A stretch of DNA of 64,000 nt from Pedobacter indicus. GTDB taxonomy: Bacteria; Bacteroidota; Bacteroidia; Sphingobacteriales; Sphingobacteriaceae. Location: NCBI RefSeq assembly GCF_003449035.1, contig NZ_QRGB01000001.1, positions 3,100,001 to 3,164,000 on the forward strand, in the 5' to 3' direction. Below are positions 46,621 to 54,544 of the stretch, piece by piece; positions within the stretch are counted from its first letter, which is position 1; each line of letters begins with the position of its first letter. The notes below the pieces were generated by a model. The model was not told the origin of the DNA. It saw only the letters and a list, made by a program, of their open reading frames with translations, and searched no databases. The position numbers and the translations under genes were made by a program.

Positions 46621-47561
46621 TACTTTTTCCTTAATAATAAGATTAGAAAAATAACCCCGCCAATAACTCCAACCATCATCCCGATGGGAATTTCAAAAGG
46701 ATAAATAACGACGCGGCCGATAATATCACAAACGAGCAAGAATACAGCACCAAACAGCGCAATCAGCGGAAGCGTTTTGCGCACATTATCGCCATACATC
46801 ATGCTGACGATATTCGGTATCACCAAACCCAGAAATGGGATGGCACCAGCTGTGATAACAACCGTACTCACGGTGAGTGACACACAAAACAATCCAATCT
46901 GCATTACCGCGTTATAGTTTAATCCCAGATTTTTCGAAAAATCTTCGCCCATCCCCACGATCGTAAATTTGTTTGCGTATAAATAGGTAATCAAAACCGC
47001 TGGGAGACTCAAATAGATCAACTCATAGCGACCTTGCAAAACACTTGAGAAATCCCCCATCATCCACGCATTTGTATCTTGCACAATATTCAAACGGACA
47101 GCTACAAAGGTTGAAATTGAATTCAAGATACCACCGAACATCAAACCAACCAATGGTACAAACACCACATTTCTAAAGCGGATTTTCTGAATAATTTTCA
47201 AAAACAAAAGACTCGCAAAAAAAGTAAACAGAAAAGCGAAGATCATTTTCCCCATAAAACCCACCGATGGGAAAAAAATCAAAGCAGCTAACAAGCCCAT
47301 CTTCGTGGCATCCAATGTTCCCGCCGTTGTTGGTGACACAAACTTATTTTGTGTCATCTGTTGCATAATCAACCCGCACACGCTCAGCCCCACCCCTGCT
47401 AGTATCAGGGCGACGGTACGTGGAATACGACTTATCGAGAATAACAGAATCGTTTCTGCGTCAGACTTTAACAAATCAGACAGAGAAATATCAGCGACGC
47501 CGACAAACAAAGAAATTATGGACAGAGCTATTAACAGTCCGCCTAATGCAAGCTTTTTCAA
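46620..47561 (-). CDS. Siderophore ABC transporter permease (YclN type)
   Basis: The 313-residue FecCD-family permease is the first gene of the four-gene operon. SRIPRTVALILAGVGLSVCG, MQQMTQNKFVSPTTAGTLDA, GFLGLVIPNIVSMMYGDNVR-like and RVVIYPFEIPIGMMVGVIGG are typical of the YclN branch. The gene order (two permeases, ATPase, binding protein) is the same as in B. subtilis yclNOPQ. A likely promoter lies 49-56 bases upstream. Confidence 0.88.
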   Translation of the reverse strand: MKKLALGGLLIALSIISLFVGVADISLSDLLKSDAETILLFSISRIPRTVALILAGVGLSVCGLIMQQMTQNKFVSPTTAGTLDATKMGLLAALIFFPSVGFMGKMIFAFLFTFFASLLFLKIIQKIRFRNVVFVPLVGLMFGGILNSISTFVAVRLNIVQDTNAWMMGDFSSVLQGRYELIYLSLPAVLITYLYANKFTIVGMGEDFSKNLGLNYNAVMQIGLFCVSLTVSTVVITAGAIPFLGLVIPNIVSMMYGDNVRKTLPLIALFGAVFLLVCDIIGRVVIYPFEIPIGMMVGVIGGVIFLILLLRKK

Positions 47562-47609
47562 AATCGTTGCAATATTATTTATAATAAATCTTAATTAGAA
47601 GAATCGAAG

Positions 47610-47617
47610 CAAAGTTA
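47610..47617 (-). promoter_or_regulatory. -7 element of the siderophore ABC operon
   Basis: On the minus strand the site reads TAACTTTG, a perfect TAnnTTTG match 48 bases before the first permease ATG, with TTGACA starting 18 bases above it. I see no copy of the Fur-like box found at the heme operon. Confidence 0.5.
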
Positions 47618-47696
47618 TTGTAATAAATTTGTCAATATTGGGTCTGATATGAAGAAAACAAGTTTACCGAATGCAACTTAAATGCATCTTTATTTA

Positions 47697-47704
47697 TATA
47701 TTTG
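47697..47704 (+). promoter_or_regulatory. -7 element of the TrxR-like flavoprotein gene
   Basis: TATATTTG lies between two clusters of TGCA motifs (ATGCA at 47671 with TGCAT at 47683, and TGCAACTGCATTGCA just after it), which may bind a regulator. Its position rules out the start codon at 47682 and sets the gene start at 47721 or 47757. Confidence 0.5.
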
Positions 47705-47756
47705 CAACTGCATTGCATTTATGTCAATAAATAAAAATAAAATAGAAATTCCACTT

Positions 47757-48680
47757 ATGAAAACCCAAACAACAGGCAATCATTCATATGAAGTAATAAT
47801 TATCGGTGGTAGTTACGCTGGACTCTCTGCAGCCATGGCGCTAGGCCGATCGCTACGAAAAGTCCTAATCATTGACCATGAGACTCCTTGTAACAAGCCG
47901 ACTCCACACTCCCATAATTTCCTGACACAAGATGGGAAAGCCCCTGTTGTAATCGCCAATTTAGCCAAAGAGCAAGTTCTTGCGTATAACACTGTCGACA
48001 TAAAAACCGATCTGGCAATAAATTGTACATTCGGCGACAATGGTTTCAAAGTAGAAACTAAATCAGGTAATATTTTCCATTCAAAAAAAATATTGCTGGC
48101 AACTGGCATTAAGGATATCCTACCAAACATTGACGGCTTTGCTGAATGCTGGGGCAAATCGATCATCCACTGCCCTTATTGCCATGGTTTTGAGTACCGT
48201 CATAAAAAAACAGGAATTCTAGCTGACGGAGATGCAGCCATGCATCATGCACAACTGGTCAAAAACCTGACAGATAAATTGAGTATTTTCTCTAATGGAA
48301 GAACAAATCTGACGAGCGAGCAATTGGATCTGCTAATACGAAACGACGTCGCTGTCATCGAAACCCCCATAAAAAAAATCAAACATCAAGACGGCTACAT
48401 AGAACATCTCATTATAGAAGATGGTACAATGATCGAACTTGATGCTCTCTATGCCCGCCTTCCTTTTGAGCAGCACAGCGATATTCCAGCAAAATTAGGT
48501 TGCAAACTCGATGATCATGGATTTATTTCCGTAAACAAGCTCCAGGAAACCAGTGTCGAGGGTGTTTTCGCTGCTGGTGATAATTCATCGGGTATGCGCT
48601 CTGTTGCCAATGCGGTATCCACCGGCAACTTAGCTGGAGCGATGATCAACAAAAAACTCTGCGATGAAAGTTTTGTCTAA
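47757..48680 (+). CDS. Thioredoxin-reductase-like NAD(P)/FAD oxidoreductase
   Basis: The 307-residue flavoprotein has an N-terminal FAD motif (VIIIGGSYAGLSAAMALGRS), the redox pair CPYC in IIHCPYCHGFEYRHKK and the C-terminal FAD motif VEGVFAAGDNSSGMRS. It belongs to the TrxR-like family with a CPxC centre instead of the CATC of true thioredoxin reductase, so a disulfide-reductase role is likely but the partner is unknown. The second Rossmann motif is poor (GILADGDAAMHHA lacks GxGxxG), so NADPH binding may be altered. ATG 47721 is an alternative start. No regulator gene is next to it. Confidence 0.82.
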   Translation: MKTQTTGNHSYEVIIIGGSYAGLSAAMALGRSLRKVLIIDHETPCNKPTPHSHNFLTQDGKAPVVIANLAKEQVLAYNTVDIKTDLAINCTFGDNGFKVETKSGNIFHSKKILLATGIKDILPNIDGFAECWGKSIIHCPYCHGFEYRHKKTGILADGDAAMHHAQLVKNLTDKLSIFSNGRTNLTSEQLDLLIRNDVAVIETPIKKIKHQDGYIEHLIIEDGTMIELDALYARLPFEQHSDIPAKLGCKLDDHGFISVNKLQETSVEGVFAAGDNSSGMRSVANAVSTGNLAGAMINKKLCDESFV

Positions 48681-48749
48681 CAATCTTACAATTGACCACT
48701 AGAAAAAACAGCTTTCCTTAAATTTAAATAAAAAGAATAAATTAGCAGG

Positions 48750-50489
48750 ATGAACAAAATTCTTACGCTAATTTTTCTAATCGCATCTTTTACTGCACAA
48801 GCCCAGTTAAAAGAATACGTACAATTTCAAGAACTTGAAGATCCTAAGCCGAAAGACTTAGCAAGCTGGAAAAACTTTACGTCCGACGCTTATAGCGGTT
48901 TCGTATCGGCTGATGAACACTTCCATCGCTCATCGGCACCTTCTGAATCACAGATATCATCTACTTGGGAAGGAAAAGGATGGAAAGGTGAGCGCGTACA
49001 TACCCAGGCTCTTATCTGGACAGCGAAAGCCCTAAAAGACGTAACGCTGACGGTGGATGAACTAACCGGACCAGGTTTACGTACTATTCCCAAAGAAAAC
49101 ATACGCGCTAATTTTGTTCGTTATGTACTAACCGATCACTTAGGCGATTTAAAGTCAGGTTGCGGAATTCCTGCCGGACTAGATACCTCATTGCATGCAG
49201 ACTTAATCGATGACATCAGCTCATTTTCAATAGAAGCTCAAACCAGCAGACCCCTTTGGCTCAGCATCGATATCCCCCACAATGCTCAAGCTGGAATCTA
49301 CAAAGGCACATTAAAAATATCATCAGCTGACTACAGGGCCGACCTACCCTTTCAAGTAGAGGTAACCGACCGTACCCTGCCGGCAGCTAGCGAATGGTCC
49401 TTTCATTTAGACCTTTGGCAAAACCCGTACAGCGTAGCCCGTGTCTATGGAGTAGAACCTTGGAGTGACAAACATTTTGAAGTCATGAAACCCATTATGA
49501 CACGTTTAGCGGACGCCGGACAAAAAAGCATTACTGCTACCATCATCCATGACCCATGGAACTCTCAAACCTATGATATCTACGGCAGCATGATCCAGTG
49601 GACCAAAAAGAAAGATGGTTCATGGGAGTATGATTATACAAATTTTGACAAATGGGTAGAATACATGATGGATTTAGGGATCGATAAATTCATCAACTGT
49701 TACAGCATGATCCCCTGGAACTTGAAGTTCTATTATTTTGACGAGGCTTCAAACAGCGAACAAGTTCTCGTAGCTAAACCCGAAACCGAAGAATACAAAG
49801 CCCACTGGCAAAACATGCTGCAAGATTTTGCGAGGCATTTAAAAAGAAAAGGCTGGTTCGACAAAACCACCATTGCTATGGACGAAAGACCAGAAAAAGA
49901 TATGAAAGCCGCTATTGCAATTATTAAAGCTGCTGACCCAAATTTTCTTATTTCAATGGCTGGAAACTATCATCCAGATCTACAAGCAGACCTCATTGAC
50001 TACTGTGTAGCTTATGAACAGCCTATTACGGATGACGTTATCCAAGAACGGAGAGCAAAAGGCTTTACCACTACCTTTTACACCTGCTGTGCGGAACCTT
50101 ACCCAAATACCTTTACCTCTTCTCCGTACGCAGAAGCTACCTGGCTATCATGGCACGCTTTAAATAAAGGTTTCGATGGATATCTAAGGTGGGCTTACAA
50201 TTGCTGGAACGAAGATCCTCTTCGCGACTCACGCTTCCGCACCTGGGCGGCCGGAGACACTTACCTGGTTTATCCCGGCAATCGTACATCCATTCGTTTT
50301 GAGAGACTAAGAGAAGGTATCCAGGACTTTGAAAAAGCAAAAATACTTATTGAAGAACTCAAGAAATCAGGAGATACCGAAACACTAAAAGCACTTGAGA
50401 CTGCGATCAATGCCTTCGAGGCCGAAACGCTGGAGCAAACACCAGCTGCCGTGACCGTCAATGCTGCGAAAGCCATTTTAAACAAGTAG
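48750..50489 (+). CDS. GH123-like / DUF4091 secreted glycoside hydrolase
   Basis: The 579-residue protein has a signal peptide (IASFTAQAQL), an N-terminal beta-sandwich domain (about residues 25-215, ending LPFQVEVTDRTLP) and a TIM-barrel-like DUF4091 domain. The adjacent Asp-Glu pair in TTIAMDERPEKDM corresponds to the catalytic DE of GH123 beta-N-acetylgalactosaminidases. WHALNKGFDGYLRWAYNCWN and FERLREGIQDFEKAKIL are DUF4091 landmarks. Its substrate is probably a host- or seaweed-type amino sugar glycan; it stands alone between two unrelated units. Confidence 0.82.
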   Translation: MNKILTLIFLIASFTAQAQLKEYVQFQELEDPKPKDLASWKNFTSDAYSGFVSADEHFHRSSAPSESQISSTWEGKGWKGERVHTQALIWTAKALKDVTLTVDELTGPGLRTIPKENIRANFVRYVLTDHLGDLKSGCGIPAGLDTSLHADLIDDISSFSIEAQTSRPLWLSIDIPHNAQAGIYKGTLKISSADYRADLPFQVEVTDRTLPAASEWSFHLDLWQNPYSVARVYGVEPWSDKHFEVMKPIMTRLADAGQKSITATIIHDPWNSQTYDIYGSMIQWTKKKDGSWEYDYTNFDKWVEYMMDLGIDKFINCYSMIPWNLKFYYFDEASNSEQVLVAKPETEEYKAHWQNMLQDFARHLKRKGWFDKTTIAMDERPEKDMKAAIAIIKAADPNFLISMAGNYHPDLQADLIDYCVAYEQPITDDVIQERRAKGFTTTFYTCCAEPYPNTFTSSPYAEATWLSWHALNKGFDGYLRWAYNCWNEDPLRDSRFRTWAAGDTYLVYPGNRTSIRFERLREGIQDFEKAKILIEELKKSGDTETLKALETAINAFEAETLEQTPAAVTVNAAKAILNK

Positions 50490-50518
50490 CATTTTTTATA
50501 TATTTGCTCTCGTTAGTT

Positions 50519-50592
50519 CGGGATGTAGCGTAGCCCGGTATCGCGCCAGCATGGGGTGCTGGAGGTCGTCGGTTCAAATCCGGCCATCCCGA
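50519..50592 (+). tRNA. tRNA-Pro (anticodon GGG)
   Basis: A full cloverleaf can be drawn: acceptor CGGGATG/CATCCCG with discriminator A, D stem GCG/CGC, anticodon stem CCAGC/GCTGG around the loop ATGGGGT (anticodon GGG at 50553-50555), and T stem GTCGG/CCGGC with loop TTCAAAT. The 3' CCA is not encoded. The tyrosine integrase gene 297 bases downstream suggests that the 3' part of this tRNA is the attachment site of an integrative element. Confidence 0.96.
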
Positions 50593-50617
50593 CGAAAGCC
50601 AGTTCATCTGGATCCAT

Positions 50618-50651
50618 AAGCCTCTAAATCATATGATTTAAAGGCTTTTTT
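50618..50651 (+). terminator. Terminator after tRNA-Pro
   Basis: AAGCCT (50618-50623) pairs with AGGCTT (50642-50647) and TAAATCA (50625-50631) with TGATTTA (50634-50640), with one C/A mismatch, followed by TTTT. It stands 26 bases after the tRNA. Confidence 0.85.
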
Positions 50652-50706
50652 GCTTTTAAACCGTCCTTTTCAATACATACTATTCTTCCTATCATGCGAA
50701 CAAAGA

Positions 50707-50739
50707 GGTGAACAGATATAAATTTTATATTTGTTCACC
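50707..50739. promoter_or_regulatory. 33-bp palindromic operator of the integrase
   Basis: GGTGAACA (50707-50714) and TGTTCACC (50732-50739) close a palindrome of 16-base arms with one mismatch around a single central base. It overlaps the -7 element TATATTTG at 50726-50733. A repressor bound here would shut off transcription of the integrase. Confidence 0.65.
50726..50733 (+). promoter_or_regulatory. -7 element of the integrase gene
   Basis: TATATTTG lies inside the right half of the operator at 50707-50739 and about 156 bases before the integrase ATG, giving a long leader that contains the second operator-like site. Confidence 0.5.
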
Positions 50740-50821
50740 AGAAAGAGTTAAGGTATTGATATTCATATATTTACATGGATATTCTGTAAACTCAAATGTA
50801 TCAAAATGAATCACTTTTTTG

Positions 50822-50835
50822 GTTCACTGGTGAAC
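50822..50835. promoter_or_regulatory. Second palindrome with the same half-site
   Basis: GTTCAC-TG-GTGAAC is a perfect palindrome sharing the GTGAAC half-site with the operator 90 bases upstream. It lies 53 bases before the integrase start and would be a second contact for the same regulator. Confidence 0.55.
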
Positions 50836-50888
50836 TGTTTCGACAAAATAGTTTGAAATAATTTATCTAAGTATTTAAAAGGAGTAAA

Positions 50889-52145
50889 ATGAGATCAACC
50901 AACACATTCGGAATTCATTTCGTTTTGAGAATGAGCCGTGGAAAAAATGGGAAGGCAGCAATTTATGTTCGTATCGTGGTAAACAAAAGCCGTAGTGAGA
51001 TCGCCCTTAAACGATTAATTGATATCGCTGACTGGAACAAGGTAAAAGGGATGGCCAAACCGAAAAATGTAGAGCTGAAAGCCTTAAATAGTTATCTGGA
51101 AGAAACCCGGGGACTTCTTACCTCCCACTACCAGGAATTCATTATCAAGAAACAGCTCGTAACGGCTGATGCAATCAAAAACAAATACCTTGGAATTGTA
51201 GAGCAGGAAAATACACTTCAATCGCTGATGGAATATCATAATTTGCATATGAAAGAAGTGCTGGCGTATGGCACGCTCAAAAATTACTTCACCACGGTCA
51301 AATATCTCAAGGAGTTTTTACTGAAACAATTTAAGAAGCCAGATATCTATCTTACTGAATTGGATTACCAGTTCATTACCCAGTTTGAATATTTCCTGCG
51401 GACGTATGAACCGACCGATTATCACAAAGGGATGGCGAATAACGGCGTCATGAAGCACCTGGAACGGTTTCGTAAGATGGTCCGCCTAGCTGTGAGACTT
51501 GGCTGGATCGAAAAGAACCCATTCGAACTTTATAAACTTAGGTTGCAGAAGGTAGAGCGCGATTTTCTGACTAGCGATGAACTATCAAAAATTGAGAAAA
51601 AAGACTTCTCGGTTCAGCGGATTCAATACGCAAAAGACCTTTTTGTTTTCAGCTGCTACACCGGCATCGCCTATATAGACGTAATGCAGCTGACTCCGGA
51701 TAATATTCTGCTGGGGACCGATGGAAATCGTTGGATTAAAACGACGCGTGAAAAAACCGACACTTCAGTGAATGTCCCGATCCTTCCAAAGGCCGATGCC
51801 ATCATCGAAAAATACAAAGATAACCCCCGGGCAATTGCACATGGTACAATGTTTCCAGTGATTTCAAACCAAAAGCTAAACAGCTACCTAAAAGAAGTGG
51901 CCGACCTATGCGGCATCAAGAAGAACTTAACGTTCCACTTGGCGAGACACACCTTCGCTACGTCGGTGACTTTATCTAACGGAGTTCCTATTGAGACGGT
52001 CAGCAAGATGCTTGGACACACTACCATACGAACAACCCAGATTTATGCCAAGGTTGTTGAGCAGAAGGTCAGTCAGGATATGGCAAATCTTAGGAATCGG
52101 TTAGAGGAAAATGAGCAGAATACATTGAAAGTTTTAAACGGCTAA
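50889..52145 (+). CDS. int: Tyrosine-type site-specific integrase (Bacteroidota family)
   Basis: The 418-residue recombinase has an N-terminal arm-binding domain (NTFGIHFVLRMSRGKNGKAAI), a SAM-like core-binding domain (about residues 105-200) and a catalytic domain with a Lys-containing beta hairpin (IKTTREKTDTSVNVPIL), HLARHTFAT (His, Arg II), MLGHTTIRTTQIYAKV (His and nucleophile Tyr). The first Arg of the usual R-K-H-R-H-Y set is replaced by Ala in CYTGIAYIDV, as in many Bacteroidota integrases including IntDOT, which also lacks it. It inserts an element at the tRNA-Pro gene next to it. Confidence 0.93.
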   Translation: MRSTNTFGIHFVLRMSRGKNGKAAIYVRIVVNKSRSEIALKRLIDIADWNKVKGMAKPKNVELKALNSYLEETRGLLTSHYQEFIIKKQLVTADAIKNKYLGIVEQENTLQSLMEYHNLHMKEVLAYGTLKNYFTTVKYLKEFLLKQFKKPDIYLTELDYQFITQFEYFLRTYEPTDYHKGMANNGVMKHLERFRKMVRLAVRLGWIEKNPFELYKLRLQKVERDFLTSDELSKIEKKDFSVQRIQYAKDLFVFSCYTGIAYIDVMQLTPDNILLGTDGNRWIKTTREKTDTSVNVPILPKADAIIEKYKDNPRAIAHGTMFPVISNQKLNSYLKEVADLCGIKKNLTFHLARHTFATSVTLSNGVPIETVSKMLGHTTIRTTQIYAKVVEQKVSQDMANLRNRLEENEQNTLKVLNG

Positions 52146-52158
52146 TTATATTTAGGTA

Positions 52159-52695
52159 ATGGAAAATAAAAAGTTGATAGTACCCGATGAAATTGTGATC
52201 AGCAAGATTTATTACATCAGAGACCAGAAAGTCATGTTGGATAGTGACTTGGCAGAATTATACGGAATCCAGACCAAACGATTGAATGAACAGGTCAACA
52301 GAAATATTGACCGTTTCCCGGAGGACTTTATGTTCAGATTGAATGAGGAAGAGTTTCAGCACTTGAGGTCGCAATTTGCGACCTCAAGATGGGGTGGAAG
52401 AAGAGCGCTTCCTCTTGTATTTACCGAACATGGTGTATTGATGCTTTCTAGCGTATTGAACAGCAAACAAGCCATTGAGGTTAACATCCAGGTAATGCGG
52501 ATTTTTACAAGAATACGTCAAATGCTAGCAGATAATACCGAGATACGTCTAGAAGTTGAAAAAATCAAAAACAAGCTGGATAATCAGGATAAAAACATGG
52601 AGATCGTTTTTAAATACCTTGACGAACTGTTGGAGAAGCAGAATCAACCTAAGCCACCGAGAAAACGGATCGGTTTCAAACCTGATGATCTTTAA
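52159..52695 (+). CDS. ORF6N domain protein
   Basis: The 178-residue protein has an ORF6N domain at about residues 10-95 (VISKIYYIRDQKVMLDSDLAEL, TKRLNEQVNRNIDRFPEDFM, ALPLVFTEHGVLMLSSVL), a coiled-coil-like tail (RLEVEKIKNKLDNQDKNMEIV) and a basic, proline-rich end. ORF6N proteins are phage- and plasmid-associated and thought to bind DNA, often as antirepressors. It follows the integrase gene by 13 bases, so both are probably expressed together and it may control element maintenance. Confidence 0.88.
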   Translation: MENKKLIVPDEIVISKIYYIRDQKVMLDSDLAELYGIQTKRLNEQVNRNIDRFPEDFMFRLNEEEFQHLRSQFATSRWGGRRALPLVFTEHGVLMLSSVLNSKQAIEVNIQVMRIFTRIRQMLADNTEIRLEVEKIKNKLDNQDKNMEIVFKYLDELLEKQNQPKPPRKRIGFKPDDL

Positions 52696-52823
52696 GAGCT
52701 AGTTCGCCCATTTTGTATCTCAAATTTACTTTCGTTCCACATAACCATCAAGGGTATATAAACATTCGTTGCCTCATGCCCTTGACGGTTTACTCCATTC
52801 AAGTTGATTGCTTAACAAAAATC

Positions 52824-53309
52824 ATGAGCAACCTTAGAGCACTACCCCAGATCTCAAAAATAGTTTATCACGGAACAAATGCAATATTCGACCGTTTTGA
52901 TGAAACTAAGAAAGGAACTAATACCGGATTCCCCAATACAGTCCATGGATTCTTCTTTACCGAAAAGGAAGAAAATGCCGCACTATTTGGTAATAGGATT
53001 ATCAAAGCACGAATCGTTATTGAAAAAGCAATTGACCTAACTATAGAAGGCATTTTTTCAGAGAAGAACCAAGCCTCGCTCATCTGGGAAATGCTGACAG
53101 GTGAATTGCGTTCAGAGGAAGATGCACTGACTCAATTGGATGAAAATATTTCCCTAGGTGAATTAGACGAATTGTATGATGCATTGAATTCCGAAGGAAG
53201 TCACCATTCGATGAGAAAAGCAGGATATGATGGCATAATCTCTTCGTTGGGCGACGATGAACTAGAATACATTTTTTTTACAGCGGAACAAATAACGCTG
53301 TTATCCTAA
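52824..53309 (+). CDS. Free-standing ADP-ribosyltransferase-like protein (ART-PolyVal type)
   Basis: The 161-residue protein reads as a minimal ADP-ribosyltransferase fold: His16 in KIVYHGTNAIFDRFDETKKG, the second-strand motif GFFFTEKEENAALFG, and a C-terminal strand EYIFFTAEQITLL with a Glu-Gln pair. The H-[FY]-E layout and the order YHGT ... GFFFT ... FxxEQI is that of ART domains found in phage and plasmid polyvalent proteins. Here the domain is alone. It could be a toxin or an effector that modifies a host or rival target; the substrate is unknown. The frame is open to 52713, but ATG 52824 fits the domain. Confidence 0.62.
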   Translation: MSNLRALPQISKIVYHGTNAIFDRFDETKKGTNTGFPNTVHGFFFTEKEENAALFGNRIIKARIVIEKAIDLTIEGIFSEKNQASLIWEMLTGELRSEEDALTQLDENISLGELDELYDALNSEGSHHSMRKAGYDGIISSLGDDELEYIFFTAEQITLLS

Positions 53310-53398
53310 ATACACCATTCAATCTGTCATAAAAGTAATATTAATGCCTAAGATTACACTACTTCCATAAAAAAACAAATGAATTGATTAATATTTTC

Positions 53399-53406
53399 TA
53401 TATTTG
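53399..53406 (+). promoter_or_regulatory. -7 element before the first small secreted protein
   Basis: TATATTTG lies 25 bases before the ATG at 53431 with a TTG at 53384-53386 as a possible but closely spaced -33 element. It is the best candidate promoter for the redox block. Confidence 0.5.
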
Positions 53407-53430
53407 TATCGAGATAATAAATTATAATTA

Positions 53431-53844
53431 ATGAATCGGAAATATCCAACCATTTATAGAAAAATTAAGGCAACAGTACTTTTGCTGTGTCTTTTTTTCA
53501 TGATGGCGAGTAGTTGTCCGGTTCGAAATCTTTTGAGTAGCGCTTTTCTGCCCTCAGTAGAGCTTTCAAAACAGGAGAAGAGCGGTAAACAGTCGGTTAG
53601 CGCGGATGCTTTTGTGTACGATGACCTTCAATGCGTTGAGACCCAAATCACAAAGGCATCTTTATTGGATTTTTCAACATTAACTAATAACACCTTACCT
53701 CTTCCACTATTCCTAACAGTCATCAGTTTATATCTTTCCTTATCGATTCTAAGCTTAGGTTTTAAATCATTCCGGATAGAGAGAAAACGGACTATAACGA
53801 ATTCTCTTCCACTGTTTCTTCAAAACAGATCAATCATTATATAA
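53431..53844 (+). CDS. Small secreted/membrane protein, paralogue of the one at 58291
   Basis: The 137-residue product is not recognised. It has an N-terminal hydrophobic segment with a lipobox-like MASSC (residues 17-29), a polar middle with one Cys, a second hydrophobic stretch (LPLFLTVISLYLSLSILSLGF) and ends PLFLQNRSIII. The protein at 58291 ends PLFLKNKRIII and shares SSxF..x(L)xKQxKS and C..x..x(TK) in the middle. The 3' flanks of both genes are also alike. It opens the thiol-redox block and probably has a role linked to it. Confidence 0.6.
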   Translation: MNRKYPTIYRKIKATVLLLCLFFMMASSCPVRNLLSSAFLPSVELSKQEKSGKQSVSADAFVYDDLQCVETQITKASLLDFSTLTNNTLPLPLFLTVISLYLSLSILSLGFKSFRIERKRTITNSLPLFLQNRSIII

Positions 53845-53926
53845 TACCCCTTCACTCCGATATTACAACGTATTGATTTAGTGTGAATGGCTGATGCTCC
53901 CTACGCGTTAGCAAAATAATTGTATA

Positions 53927-54544
53927 ATGGATTATATAATGAAAATAAAGGAGAAGCTAACTCTCTCCAACATATTTACGGGAATCATAGTGATTTTCGT
54001 GCTCGCCATGCTGCTAAGTCCCGACTTTAAGGGTCTTATGACGCAGAATCTTATGAAGATTGGCTTATTCCAACCCGAAGTGCCCAAGGGACCGACAGAT
54101 GAATTAGCTGCCGGAATTAGCGCCAACAGTAAAAGTGAAGAAATATTATTCAAAAACCCTGACGGTGAGATTATAGAATTATCTGACCAGAAAGGCAAAG
54201 TTGTCTTCATTAATTTCTGGGCAACATGGTGTCCACCATGCATTGCAGAAATGCCATCGATCAACAAGCTCTATTCTGAATTTCGCGACAACGAGAAAGT
54301 GATGTTCCTGATGGTAGACGTAGATAATAATCGCACCTCGTCCCAGAAGTTTATGGATAAAAAAAAGTTTGAATTACCGGTTTACACACCAGCCAGCTCC
54401 ATCCCCTCTTCCTATATGAGTGGTGCTATCCCGACCACCCTGGTCTTAAATAAATACGGCAAAGTGGTTTTCAAGCATGAAGGAATGGGCGACTTTTCCA
54501 ACGAAGAATTTAAGACTTTTTTGACTAAACTAACTATTGAGTAA
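53927..54544 (+). CDS. TlpA-family thioredoxin-like protein, membrane-anchored
   Basis: The 205-residue protein has one N-terminal membrane segment (LSNIFTGIIVIFVLAMLLSP) and a thioredoxin fold with the active site WATWCPPC followed by IAEMPSINKLY, and a cis-proline in SGAIPTTLVLN. It reduces or oxidises periplasmic disulfides. Its stop codon overlaps the dsbD start (TAATG), so DsbD is its natural electron donor. ATG at 53939 is an alternative start. Confidence 0.88.
   Translation: MDYIMKIKEKLTLSNIFTGIIVIFVLAMLLSPDFKGLMTQNLMKIGLFQPEVPKGPTDELAAGISANSKSEEILFKNPDGEIIELSDQKGKVVFINFWATWCPPCIAEMPSINKLYSEFRDNEKVMFLMVDVDNNRTSSQKFMDKKKFELPVYTPASSIPSSYMSGAIPTTLVLNKYGKVVFKHEGMGDFSNEEFKTFLTKLTIE

Noticed and set aside
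47682..47756. Upstream start of the TrxR-like gene
   Set aside because: The -7 element TATATTTG lies at 47697-47704, inside the extension, so translation must begin later.
50519..50592. Right-hand attachment repeat (attR) inside the window
   Set aside because: I looked for a second copy of the tRNA 3' end (CCGGCCATCCCGA) by eye and saw none up to 64000; a computed search is needed to be sure.
53932..54267. Minus-strand frame of 111 residues
   Set aside because: It is antisense to the TlpA gene and includes the reverse of its active-site region; no independent features.
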